DNA of 36,596 nucleotides from Bacteroidales bacterium (GCA_024400815.1 JAKSMD010000010.1:1-36596), one strand, 5' to 3'; numbered from the stretch's first letter, positions 17,526-25,414 are shown. Numbers and translations: made by a program. The notes: generated by a model not told the origin, from the letters alone.

Positions 17526-17774
17526 TTATCTTTTCAGCCAAATAATCGTTTCACCTTCATTCCCGAAACGTGCAGACACTTCCTGAATGCGAGGAGAATG
17601 TAAGCGATGGCGCACCGCCTCCTGCAACGCTGTACCATTGTTATAGCCGTGGATGACAATGATTTTCTCGATGGTGTTGGGCGCTTTAGCTACAAAGTCG
17701 CGGACTCGCTGCAGCGCATCCTCTACATAAAGTCCGTGAATATCAATCGAAAGCGTCGTGTTGGGTTTGGGCAT
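17526..17774 (-). CDS. Small stand-alone Smr-domain protein
   Basis: 82 residues from ATG 17774, chosen because a start further upstream would overlap the -7 element at 17797-17804. The protein is essentially one Smr domain: SIDIHGLYVEDALQRV (DxHG motif), IIVIHGYNNGTALQEAV (HGxxxG-type motif) and a final strand ETIIWLKR. Smr domains bind nucleic acid, and some act as endonucleases on DNA or on stalled-ribosome mRNA. Here the domain has no MutS2 partner, and the substrate is unknown. Confidence 0.85.
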   Translation of the reverse strand: MPKPNTTLSIDIHGLYVEDALQRVRDFVAKAPNTIEKIIVIHGYNNGTALQEAVRHRLHSPRIQEVSARFGNEGETIIWLKR

Positions 17775-17796
17775 AATAGATTCAAAAAAACAAGTG

Positions 17797-17804
17797 CAAA
17801 AGTA
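17797..17804 (-). promoter_or_regulatory. -7 promoter element for the Smr gene
   Basis: The minus strand reads TACTTTTG, followed by C, as at aroB and mreB. It starts a transcript about 20 bp before ATG 17774. Confidence 0.65.
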
Positions 17805-17830
17805 CATATTTTTTGGCTATAGGCTTTTTA

Positions 17831-18364
17831 TCATTGTATCGCCTGCATCTTATAGCCCAGTCGGTGCAGCTGCACAGCCATGCCCATCAGATAGAGTTGG
17901 TGGAGACAGGATACATATGCTTCAAAGGCCTCCTTGGTGCCAGCCTCAAGACGGGCATGACTTAAAGCCGAGTAGGCCCGTTGCGCACAACCCTGCACCA
18001 AATTTTCCGTGGCATCAAATGCTTCACCTTCCAAATGCAACACAGCACCGCGCACATATTCATCCATTGTATCAAAACCTTCTTTATCACGAATGTAAAA
18101 GTACAAATCAGGCATTTGTCCATAGATTTCCCAATCATCTTCCCAATACTGCGTCACCGCCATACCCAAGTACATTATCCAGCCCAAGCTCACCAGCGGA
18201 TAGTCACGAAACTCGCGTATACCATCTGGAAGATAGGATTGCCCAATCACAGGCCACTTCTCCTCTATGTCAATAGCTTCTGGAAAACGTTCATCTATTT
18301 CATCTTGCAGACGCAAAAAATCTTGCAACTCCTGGTGTATTTGAGATTCTAAAGTAGTATTCAT
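17831..18364 (-). CDS. Conserved-looking protein of unknown function following aroB
   Basis: 177 residues, acidic and probably mostly helical, with no signal peptide and no long hydrophobic segment. Visible features include a tryptophan-rich centre (LGWIMYLGMAVTQYWEDDWEIY) and a C-terminal helical part with several cysteines (ENLVQGCAQRAY, YVSCLHQLYLMG). The ATG overlaps the aroB stop codon (ATGA at 18361-18364), indicating translational coupling. I recognise no domain. Co-expression with aroB does not prove a shikimate-pathway role. Confidence 0.75.
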   Translation of the reverse strand: MNTTLESQIHQELQDFLRLQDEIDERFPEAIDIEEKWPVIGQSYLPDGIREFRDYPLVSLGWIMYLGMAVTQYWEDDWEIYGQMPDLYFYIRDKEGFDTMDEYVRGAVLHLEGEAFDATENLVQGCAQRAYSALSHARLEAGTKEAFEAYVSCLHQLYLMGMAVQLHRLGYKMQAIQ

Positions 18365-19347
18365 AATCTTGTTTTTCCGATTTCCGAAAGTTGTACAAAA
18401 GCCACTTCCCCGTTCTTGTTTTTCTTATCCTGAAGAAAGTAGGGACTCAGTTGGCGTTCCAATGCTTCGCTATATGCCGGAATTTCAAAATGACGTCGGA
18501 TGAGTTTTTCTACCAGCAGAAAATCCTCCATTGGAAAATTTCCTTCCTGGGCCGCCTTCTGACATTCGAAAAGTATTCCGATGGCGACGGCAATGCCGTG
18601 CGGAATCGGTTCGCCTTGGGCGGCGCACATACTCTCTATCGCGTGGCCGTACGTGTGTCCGAAGTTCAAGACGTGGCGCTCTTTTACATCATCGGGGTCA
18701 ATGGCCACAATCTTGTTCTTATATTCAACGCAAGTGCTAATCCATTCAGGACAAATGCATTCGGCGGACAAGTTGTCAATGTGCAGCAATTCGTCAAAGA
18801 GCGGCCGAGAGGCGATGAGGGCGTACTTGACAAGCTCGCCGAAGCCGCTGAGCAGTTCGCTTTCGGGGAGGGTGCGCAATAGCGTGAGGTCGGCGGGCAC
18901 CACGAAGTCGGGTTGGCGGATGAGTCCCACACAGTTTTTGATGTGGTCGAGGTTGACGGCCGTCTTGCCGCCGATGGCCGCGTCAATCATCGCCAGGAGC
19001 GTGGTCGGGAAGTTCACGCAGCGCACACCGCGCTTGTAGGTGGCAGCCACAAAGCCGCCGAGGTCGCAAATCATCCCGCCGCCGAAGTTGACGATGACGA
19101 GGTTCTTGTCGTACTGCTTCTCCAGCAACTGCTGCCAAATGGCCGTCGCCTGCTCAATGCTCTTGTGCCGCTCGCCGGCGGGCACCACGATTTTCTCTAC
19201 GGAAAAATGCTGTGCCAACGCATCTAAATAGTGCGGATAGAGCGCATCGAGGTTGCTGTCGGTCAGCGCCACGACTTGCCGTGCGGACTGTTCCTGCAGG
19301 AAATTCAACAGGGCATTGATGGCGTTATTTGTTGTATATTTTTCCAT
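18361..19347 (-). CDS. aroB: 3-dehydroquinate synthase
   Basis: 328 residues. It converts DAHP to 3-dehydroquinate, the second step of the shikimate pathway, in the cytoplasm using NAD and a divalent metal. Visible motifs include PAGERHKS, the NAD-binding GGGMICDLGGFVAATYKRG (about 90-108), PTTLLAMIDAAIGGKTAVN (about 114-132), ELVKYALI, and the metal-binding NFGHTYGHAIE. It is slightly shorter than enterobacterial AroB. A -7 element lies at 19483-19490, giving a leader of about 130 nt. The next gene overlaps its stop by four bases. Confidence 0.96.
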   Translation of the reverse strand: MEKYTTNNAINALLNFLQEQSARQVVALTDSNLDALYPHYLDALAQHFSVEKIVVPAGERHKSIEQATAIWQQLLEKQYDKNLVIVNFGGGMICDLGGFVAATYKRGVRCVNFPTTLLAMIDAAIGGKTAVNLDHIKNCVGLIRQPDFVVPADLTLLRTLPESELLSGFGELVKYALIASRPLFDELLHIDNLSAECICPEWISTCVEYKNKIVAIDPDDVKERHVLNFGHTYGHAIESMCAAQGEPIPHGIAVAIGILFECQKAAQEGNFPMEDFLLVEKLIRRHFEIPAYSEALERQLSPYFLQDKKNKNGEVAFVQLSEIGKTRL

Positions 19348-19482
19348 TCCAAAGGTCGTTTAAAAATTCGCGCATAGGGATTGAGTGCATTTTATCTGTT
19401 CACTCACTTCATAAGAGTAAAACACACTCTTTATCCGTTTTTTGTCAATTACTTTCTTTCTATTTTTTGCAAAAACAGGTTG

Positions 19483-19490
19483 CAAAAGTA
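19483..19490 (-). promoter_or_regulatory. -7 promoter element for aroB
   Basis: The minus strand reads TACTTTTG within GTACTTTTGCAACCT, the same 15-base context as the mreB promoter. Confidence 0.6.
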
Positions 19491-19535
19491 CACAAAAATC
19501 CCACTGCCGGGAAATGGAAGTCGCTTCTTTGAGCC

Positions 19536-21368
19536 TTACCTTTCCTCTGCCGGCTCGTCGTTGCGGAAAGTTACCGGCACCTGGTAGTAACAGTTGACGG
19601 GCTGGCCCATATTGGTGCCGGGCTTCCACTTAGGCATTCCGGAAATGGCACGAACAACCTCCTCATCGCAAGCATCGTATAGGGGCACTTTGATGGTCAC
19701 ATCTTTCACGATGCCGTCTTTTGATACCACAAACTGTGCTAAGACAGTTCCTGAAACACCCTTCTCACGTGCTATTTCAGGATAGGAAATGTGGGTGGCG
19801 AGATAGCGATTCAACGAATCAGGCCCGCCCGGAAACTCCGGCATCTCTTCAGTATAGTAGAAGACTGTGGAATCCGATGTCGTTCCTGTTGAGGGGGCAA
19901 AGTCATATTGAACTTTTTCTTCCCTTTTTGCCTGTTCAGCCTCTTTTTTGCGTTGCTTCAAATATTGCTTATGCCATATTTTTAACGAATCCAATTCGGC
20001 CTTAGTGAACGTGCTGTTGCCATAGCTGTCAATGAATCCCTCTTTAATATGATATTCATTACCGTATGATGAGACACAATAGAAATCGCCAAATGGCGAG
20101 ATGTAGCGGTAAGGACCTTGCGCCAAGATATGTTCGTTGCTGTCAATCAGAGCGGTATTGCCGTTATCTAATTGTACATTACCCAAGTATTCTCCATTAA
20201 CTCCTGCGACAAAATCGTACTTGCAGGGAACTACTTCGTTCAGTTTTAAATCAAGAAAACCCCATTTTCCGTTTTTCCGTATAGGAATCCACAGTTCTTC
20301 ATCAAGTGCATCCATACCATCATAGCTCATCTCTTCGTATGATGCAAGTATATGACCTTCTGAATCATAAATATCCACTGCTTCGTCGTGCGTTATCATC
20401 GCTATCTTGCTCTTGGACTGATATGAAAACCAAATATTATATTGAAGTGGGATAACTGTATCTCCCTTTAAGTTGATAGCTCCACACCCTTTAGGAGACA
20501 TCATTACAGCAAGTTCCGGCAGATAAAATGATAAGCCATTATCATATATGAAAGGTAAAACGACATTGCCCAACGTATCCAGCACACCCCATTTTCCGTC
20601 TTTTTTCAAAGAAACCTTACCATTCCAGCAATAATTAAAATCTTCATATTGGCAGGGAACTATCACTTTCCCATTACTATTTACGAAACCATATTTATCA
20701 TTTTGACGGACAAGAATAAAATTTTTACCTCCACCTATGTTTGATATTCTAGTATAATCAAAAGGTATTACGGTATCACCTTGTAAATTGATGCCGCCGT
20801 GTGTATTATTGTACTCGTTATATACACAAAAAAGATTATCCGACAAAAAATCACAATAGTCGTATTGACAAGGAAGCAGCAGCTTCCCGGTTGTATCAAT
20901 GACACCTTCTTTCCCATTCTTTTCAACCACCAATTTGCCACAATAGAACATATCACCTATCCATTCTGTTTCAGAATAGATGTCCCGATAAATCATAGGA
21001 ACCACCCAATTCATATTCCTATCCACAAAGCCCATCAAGGTATCCTTAGTTACGAATATCAAGTCTGAATTTTTCTGGGTGGAGATATAGGAGTATTCAC
21101 AGGGAAGGAGAAGTTCGCAGTCCAGATTAATGAGCCCATATTTATAAAAAAATTCTTCGTAACGACCCGGTTTTTTGACAACATACCTTTTCCAAACGGG
21201 AATCAAGTCATCTGCGTAGAGGCGGCCCAAACCGTCATATTCGCGCAAGACGTTGCCAAGGCGTTCCAGTTGCGCCTTGCTTTCCGCAGGCGACAAAGTA
21301 TGTTTCGGCTGCTGGGAGAAGAGCAGCAGGGGAAGAAATAGCAGGAGGAATAGTAGGGAATGTTTCAC
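19536..21368 (-). CDS. Secreted WG-repeat protein with C-terminal TonB_C domain
   Basis: 610 residues from GTG 21368; the -7 element at 21392-21399 leaves no room for an earlier start. The signal peptide ends at LLFSQ (about 19). Residues ~70-460 carry WG-type beta repeats (KNGKEGVIDTTGKLLLPCQYD, KYGFVNSNGKVIVPCQYED, KDGKWGVLDTLGNVVLPF). A lysine/glutamate-rich helix (about 463-490) leads to a TonB C-terminal domain: MPEFPGGPDSLNRYL, SYPEIAREKGVSGTVLAQF, GMPKWKPGTNMGQPV. TonB_C domains normally contact outer-membrane receptors; here one is fused to a probable ligand-binding WG array instead of a TonB membrane anchor. It shares promoter and leader sequence with the DUF6624-like gene at 23342. 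Confidence 0.88.
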   Translation of the reverse strand: MKHSLLFLLLFLPLLLFSQQPKHTLSPAESKAQLERLGNVLREYDGLGRLYADDLIPVWKRYVVKKPGRYEEFFYKYGLINLDCELLLPCEYSYISTQKNSDLIFVTKDTLMGFVDRNMNWVVPMIYRDIYSETEWIGDMFYCGKLVVEKNGKEGVIDTTGKLLLPCQYDYCDFLSDNLFCVYNEYNNTHGGINLQGDTVIPFDYTRISNIGGGKNFILVRQNDKYGFVNSNGKVIVPCQYEDFNYCWNGKVSLKKDGKWGVLDTLGNVVLPFIYDNGLSFYLPELAVMMSPKGCGAINLKGDTVIPLQYNIWFSYQSKSKIAMITHDEAVDIYDSEGHILASYEEMSYDGMDALDEELWIPIRKNGKWGFLDLKLNEVVPCKYDFVAGVNGEYLGNVQLDNGNTALIDSNEHILAQGPYRYISPFGDFYCVSSYGNEYHIKEGFIDSYGNSTFTKAELDSLKIWHKQYLKQRKKEAEQAKREEKVQYDFAPSTGTTSDSTVFYYTEEMPEFPGGPDSLNRYLATHISYPEIAREKGVSGTVLAQFVVSKDGIVKDVTIKVPLYDACDEEVVRAISGMPKWKPGTNMGQPVNCYYQVPVTFRNDEPAEER

Positions 21369-21761
21369 AATGTGTTAATTAAAATGAGCCGCAAAGATAT
21401 AGAATAATTCCTAATTTCATTAGATTTTTCATTGGATTTTCAATATGATTTTGAGAAGTCCGCAGGACGACGACCCATAATAAAGCCAGATAATCCTGGC
21501 TATTTTTGGTGGAATTTTCATTTGGATTTTTAAAACTTGTATATGCGACTGTGTTGTTGCAGATTTTTATATTTAATGAATATTTTAAAATCTAAGAAGA
21601 ATCTTTTAAAAAATGTCAGAATAAAAACAAGGTCGCTATGCTCAAAATCTAATAAAAATCGTATTGAAAATCATAGAAAAAAATCAAGCATACGTATGAT
21701 TTTGTTTGTTTACAGCTCAATTGGTATATAGTTTCCTTTATATAATGCGCTTCTTCCGCAA
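21369..21761. other. AT-rich intergenic region, no gene seen
   Basis: About 390 bp. The right of the upstream gene has a -7 element (21392-21399) and a GAATAATTC motif (21401-21410). A small hairpin AGCCAG/CTGGCT with T-run lies at 21484-21506. Imperfect inverted repeats of about 30 bp, sharing GATTTTCAATAYGATTTT, lie near 21423-21450 and 21652-21686. A 64-codon plus-strand frame at 21537-21731 is lysine/asparagine-rich and not credible as a gene. Confidence 0.6.
21392..21399 (-). promoter_or_regulatory. -7 promoter element for the WG/TonB_C gene
   Basis: The minus strand reads TATCTTTG. The surrounding 45 bp (21366-21410) are almost identical to 23340-23385 upstream of the neighbouring secreted-protein gene. 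Confidence 0.75.
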
Positions 21762-23342
21762 TTACTTCATCCGCTCCATAATACCAAGCCACGTCTCCAA
21801 AGGTGGCAACTGTATGGTGGAACGCCGTTTATCTATTTCTTGCGGCTTGTATAGTTTGGTATTGAAATCTTTTTGGCCATAATAGGATTTTCCATAAAGT
21901 CTGAAATAGACTTCGTCGTACAATTCCGCGTAATCAAACAAATGATAGTTGCCCAATTTCACCTGCTCAAATAACCAAGTGAAAAAAGTCTTATAATCTT
22001 TTTTGGTGAGCGTTGCCGCTTTTCGCGAGATAAGGTCTTTGAGATGTCCGTTCCAGGCATCAAAAGTATAACGGGGATAAAAGCCTTCACTCAGCACTTT
22101 GACCAGCGTGTCAAACGAGGTGATGGCATTGAGCATTTCATCTCCGTCTTTGGTCACCATCCGCTCATAATCTGCACGCAGCTCATCGTAGTTGGCTTTA
22201 ACAGAATCCATTAACAACTGCGGAAGATTCCACTTTTCATCCAGACGTTTCCCGCAAAGAACCATTTTTTTCGATTGCTGAATTGCACTCAACGTATCGC
22301 CTTCAAAAAGATACAACGCCAACGCTTCCAAGTCTCTTGGAAAATCATAGTACCATTGGTCCCAATAAAAAACGGTAGAGTCTTCCACACTTTTATTTTG
22401 CCAATGATTGCCAATAATTCTATACATATTGGTATTGTTCGGATAGTAGTTGGTTAGGTAGTCCAAGAAATTAGGATTAATAAGTAGCGTGTCCACCCCT
22501 ATAGCCGAAGCATATTGTGAATAAGGAGGTAATCTCATCATCCAACGGCGTTTGTCCAAATTCTGCATATCAATTATAGGATAATAACCAGTGCCTGGTC
22601 CAAATCCATTCAGTTGTGAACCATAGATTTGCGGACGACCCTGTATCATCAAATTCCGATCTTCCATATAGGCTAAATCGCTTCTGTCTGCATCATTATT
22701 TATGACGGCCTGTCTATATCCTATTAGATATTTTGGCAGAAGTAACTTAGAATGCTGAGCTATCAGCCAGGCATATTTCGCGCCTTCGCGGCCTACCAGT
22801 TTCCACGACGGGAAACCATATTCCCCCATCAATGCTTGCAGCTTGACTTCGTTGGTCGAGTCAATGTAATCCATCTGCTTACTGATATCTGCAGTCCACC
22901 CAAACTCCCTGAGCTTTTTCCGAATGTCCTGGTCTGCCTGGCCCATCAGAATCAAAGAATCTATAAAAAGCTGACATCTCTGGCTTTCAATAACATTAAT
23001 CAGAGAATCGACTTCCGGCCAATAACTTCTTTGGCGCAGGCCAATATCTTCGAAAAAACTTTGATTGAGAGATTTTCGATCAAAACCACTCGATTCCGCA
23101 AGTTGGTATAGTAGAGACTTTGCTCTGACAGAATCATTGTTCTTCTCAGAAGCAACATAATATTTCCACAAATCGTAGTAATACGTTACCGGCTCAATGG
23201 AATCGCATTCTACAAACAGGGAATATGCCTTTTCATAATCAGCATTATTATAAGCTTGATGGGCCCAATATATAAGCGAATCATTTTGGGCTTGTGCCGT
23301 TAAGACGAATATCAGACATACGAATAGAAAATATTTTTTCAC
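21762..23342 (-). CDS. Secreted protein with DUF6624-like region
   Basis: 526 residues from GTG 23342. An ATG at 23387 is in frame but lies upstream of the -7 element (23367-23374), so it cannot be used. The signal peptide reads KKYFLFVCLIFVLTAQAQ. Residues ~20-60 look like one TPR-type helical pair (YNNADYEKAYSLFVECDSI). The central part (about 130-230) resembles DUF6624: DQDIRKKLREFGW, YGFPSWKLVGREGAKYAWLIAQHS, DRNLMIQGRPQIYGSQ. The C-terminal half is helical, without recognised motifs. It is likely periplasmic. The function is unknown. The gene is transcribed away from the second DUF4143 ATPase and shares the 33-bp iteron region with it. Confidence 0.8.
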   Translation of the reverse strand: MKKYFLFVCLIFVLTAQAQNDSLIYWAHQAYNNADYEKAYSLFVECDSIEPVTYYYDLWKYYVASEKNNDSVRAKSLLYQLAESSGFDRKSLNQSFFEDIGLRQRSYWPEVDSLINVIESQRCQLFIDSLILMGQADQDIRKKLREFGWTADISKQMDYIDSTNEVKLQALMGEYGFPSWKLVGREGAKYAWLIAQHSKLLLPKYLIGYRQAVINNDADRSDLAYMEDRNLMIQGRPQIYGSQLNGFGPGTGYYPIIDMQNLDKRRWMMRLPPYSQYASAIGVDTLLINPNFLDYLTNYYPNNTNMYRIIGNHWQNKSVEDSTVFYWDQWYYDFPRDLEALALYLFEGDTLSAIQQSKKMVLCGKRLDEKWNLPQLLMDSVKANYDELRADYERMVTKDGDEMLNAITSFDTLVKVLSEGFYPRYTFDAWNGHLKDLISRKAATLTKKDYKTFFTWLFEQVKLGNYHLFDYAELYDEVYFRLYGKSYYGQKDFNTKLYKPQEIDKRRSTIQLPPLETWLGIMERMK

Positions 23343-23366
23343 AATGTGTTGAATTAAAATGAGCCG

Positions 23367-23374
23367 CAAAGATA
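23367..23374 (-). promoter_or_regulatory. -7 promoter element for the DUF6624-like gene
   Basis: The minus strand reads TATCTTTG. The first 33-bp iteron unit begins 2 bp upstream of it (23376), so a protein bound there would touch this promoter. Confidence 0.75.
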
Positions 23375-23375
23375 T

Positions 23376-23491
23376 AGAATAATTCATGATTTCGCCTGAC
23401 GTATTAACGGAATTATTCCCGATTTATCACGATATTTTGCAGGAATAATTCCCGATTTTATAGGTATTTTTAACGGAATTATTCCCGAAAG
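23376..23491. repeat. Four palindromic units at exact 33-bp period (iteron array)
   Basis: Units begin at 23376, 23409, 23442 and 23475, exactly 33 bp apart. Each starts with the palindrome (A/G)GAATNATTC; the last three read GGAATTATTCCCGA or GGAATAATTCCCGA, and the first is degenerate (AGAATAATTCATGA). An ATTT tail and a T-rich AAC or GCA end are also shared by several units. About three helical turns separate the centres, so bound proteins would face the same side. The array lies between two divergent genes and touches the promoter of one. It is more like an operator array than a CRISPR, as there are no unrelated spacers. Confidence 0.85.
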
Positions 23492-23516
23492 TTTCGTGTT
23501 TGTATTATAAAAGTTG

Positions 23517-23524
23517 TATTTTTG
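23517..23524 (+). promoter_or_regulatory. -7 promoter element for the second ATPase gene
   Basis: TATTTTTG matches TAnnTTTG. It is 31 bp downstream of the last iteron palindrome and about 95 bp before ATG 23621. Confidence 0.6.
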
Positions 23525-23620
23525 CAACGTTAATCGAAAATGAAAAACAGTTAGATTAAAACCAAATCGTCTATTTATATGTTTGATTATCAATATATTT
23601 TATCTAAACAATAATTGATT

Positions 23621-25000
23621 ATGCTTTTTAGAAAATACGCTGAACGAATAGAAAATCATTTGAAGACGCAACCTTCCAAGATTTTATTGGTTAATGGGGC
23701 ACGGCAAATAGGCAAATCATACCTCATTAGATATGTAGGCAAGAAACTTTTCAAAAATTATGTGGAGATAAACTTGAAAGAAGACAAGGAGGGCAAACAA
23801 CTCTTTGCAAAGGTGAAGAGTACGACAGATTTCTATCTGCAAATCAGCGCCATAGCTGGCAACAGTTTGGACCAGAAGGAGAACACGCTGGTTTTTCTTG
23901 ATGAAATTCAGAGTTATCCCCATTTGTTGACAATGCTTAAGTTTCTCAATCAGGAGGCACGTTATACTTACATTGCCAGCGGATCTCAATTAGGAGTTGC
24001 ATTGGCACAAACGCCTTCTGTTCCCCTTGGAAGCATTGCGGTGGAAGAAATGTACCCTCTTGACTTTGAAGAGTTTCTGCTGGCGCTTGGATGTGGCAAG
24101 AACGTGATTGAGGCGGCTAAAAAACAATTTTTGCAAGGTGAGTCCGTATCCGAAGCGCTGCATGATTATCTGCTCAGTCAGTTCAAATTGTATCTGCTGA
24201 TTGGAGGATTACCTGAGGCCATTAACATCTATCTTGAAAGTAACAACATCGCCAAAGTGCGTGATGTCCAAAACGACATCAAAAAAATGTACCGCATTGA
24301 CGCATCACAGTATGATGAGGAACACAAATTATTGATACGCAGCATCTACGATATGGTACCCTCCAATTTGGAGAACAAGAAAAAGCGTATTTTCGTGAAG
24401 AATATTGAAGAGACAAAAGGACATAAGCAATTTTCCGATTATGCTGATGAGTGGGAATATCTGACAAATTCCGGGATCACTTTAGGGGTCAAAGCGATCA
24501 GCAATCCGAATTTTCCGCTTTCCGAATCGGAACAGAAAAATCTGCTCAAACTTTACCTAAATGACGTGGGCCTGCTAACTGGTATTTTATACGATACCAA
24601 CATCAATGCTGTACTACAGGATGAAAACAGCATCAATCTGGGCTCTGTCTATGAATCCGTAGTAGCGCAGGAACTGCATGCGCACGGTTTTGATTTGCAT
24701 TATTATGATAATAAGAAGAAGGGAGAGGTTGATTTTCTTATAGATGATTTTCAAAATCTCACCATTCTGCCGCTTGAGATAAAGTCGGGCAAAGACTATA
24801 CCGTTCATAGCGCCCTGGATAATTTCATCTCCACACCGACATACAACATTCATTCAGCCATCGTCTTCAATAACGGTCAAGAAGTACGCAAGGTCGGAAA
24901 AATCATCTATATGCCTATCTATTATGTGATGTTTTTACAACGCGCTGCACAAAAGGAGGAGGAGTTGATTGTGAAACCTATGCCGGTACCGGAAATATAA
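23621..25000 (+). CDS. AAA ATPase with C-terminal DUF4143 domain (second of two)
   Basis: 459 residues from ATG 23621; a TTG two codons earlier is less likely. Walker A is GARQIGKS (26-33), Walker B is LVFLDEIQ (90-97), and ASGSQLG follows as sensor 1. The DUF4143 part includes KLYLNDVGLLTG and ends with GEVDFLI (Asp371) followed by LPLEIKSGK (Glu386, Lys388). This D-ExK spacing is that of a PD-(D/E)XK nuclease-like core, so a nuclease activity is possible but unproven. Its 33-bp iteron array and promoter lie upstream. Its stop codon directly abuts the folB stop of the opposite strand. Confidence 0.9.
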   Translation: MLFRKYAERIENHLKTQPSKILLVNGARQIGKSYLIRYVGKKLFKNYVEINLKEDKEGKQLFAKVKSTTDFYLQISAIAGNSLDQKENTLVFLDEIQSYPHLLTMLKFLNQEARYTYIASGSQLGVALAQTPSVPLGSIAVEEMYPLDFEEFLLALGCGKNVIEAAKKQFLQGESVSEALHDYLLSQFKLYLLIGGLPEAINIYLESNNIAKVRDVQNDIKKMYRIDASQYDEEHKLLIRSIYDMVPSNLENKKKRIFVKNIEETKGHKQFSDYADEWEYLTNSGITLGVKAISNPNFPLSESEQKNLLKLYLNDVGLLTGILYDTNINAVLQDENSINLGSVYESVVAQELHAHGFDLHYYDNKKKGEVDFLIDDFQNLTILPLEIKSGKDYTVHSALDNFISTPTYNIHSAIVFNNGQEVRKVGKIIYMPIYYVMFLQRAAQKEEELIVKPMPVPEI

Positions 25001-25348
25001 CTATTCCTCCGCTTCCACGTCGACATAGTCCAACTGGCCTCCCAACGGAGGATTGAGTTTGCAGACCTTCACTTTCACCCATTGCACGTCAGGAAAGTCG
25101 GCCTTGACGGCACGGATAATGCGCGTGGCCACATTTTCCAGAAGATGGGAAGGAATCATCATCTCCTTCTTCACCGTCTGATACACCAATGCATAATTCA
25201 CCGCATCTTCCACGTTGTCGGTGGCGGCAGCCTTCGTACCGTCATATTCCAATGCTAAATCCACGGAAAAGCGCGTGCCGATTTTCTGTTCTTCTTCAAA
25301 ACAGCCGTGATAGGCGTAAAAATGCATGTTGTTGAGGGTGATGGTCAT
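25001..25348 (-). CDS. folB: Dihydroneopterin aldolase
   Basis: 115 residues from ATG 25348, preferred over longer frames because family members start near the TITLNNMHFYAYHG strand. The enzyme cleaves 7,8-dihydroneopterin to 6-hydroxymethyl-dihydropterin and glycolaldehyde in folate synthesis, as an octamer in the cytoplasm. Visible motifs are FYAYHGCFEEEQKIGTRF, DAVNYALVYQTVK and the C-terminal VKVCKLNPPLGG, which carries the catalytic lysine-containing K-x-NPP motif. It follows a methyltransferase gene by 66 bp of repeat sequence, probably in the typA transcript. folD, another folate gene, lies 8 kb away on the other strand. Confidence 0.92.
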   Translation of the reverse strand: MTITLNNMHFYAYHGCFEEEQKIGTRFSVDLALEYDGTKAAATDNVEDAVNYALVYQTVKKEMMIPSHLLENVATRIIRAVKADFPDVQWVKVKVCKLNPPLGGQLDYVDVEAEE

Positions 25349-25354
25349 ATCAAT

Positions 25355-25403
25355 GTATAATGAATAGTGAATAATGGGTTGTAGAGACGTGGCGTGCCGC
25401 GTC
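25355..25403. repeat. Intergenic repeat: GTGAATA iterations plus GTAGAGACG hairpin
   Basis: ATAATGAATAGTGAATAATG is followed by GTAGAGACG and a hairpin GACGTGGC/GCCGCGTC (25386-25393 with 25396-25403, one wobble). GTAGAGACG hairpins are recurrent intergenic elements in Bacteroidota. This one lies inside the probable methyltransferase-folB transcript. Confidence 0.55.
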
Positions 25404-25414
25404 AAAAATCAAAA

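Noticed and set aside
21537..21731. A 64-codon plus-strand frame in the AT-rich gap
   Set aside because: Composition is what AT-rich noncoding DNA gives (Lys, Asn, Ile, Ser), with no promoter or motif.
23343..23387. Earlier ATG start for the DUF6624-like gene
   Set aside because: It would place the start upstream of the -7 element and in front of the clear signal peptide. The GTG at 23342 matches the start used by the neighbouring gene with the same leader.
23376..23491. Possible CRISPR array because of regular repeats
   Set aside because: The period is 33 bp in total, so the intervals between the short palindromes leave no room for spacers, and the intervening bases are themselves similar. 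No cas genes are nearby.
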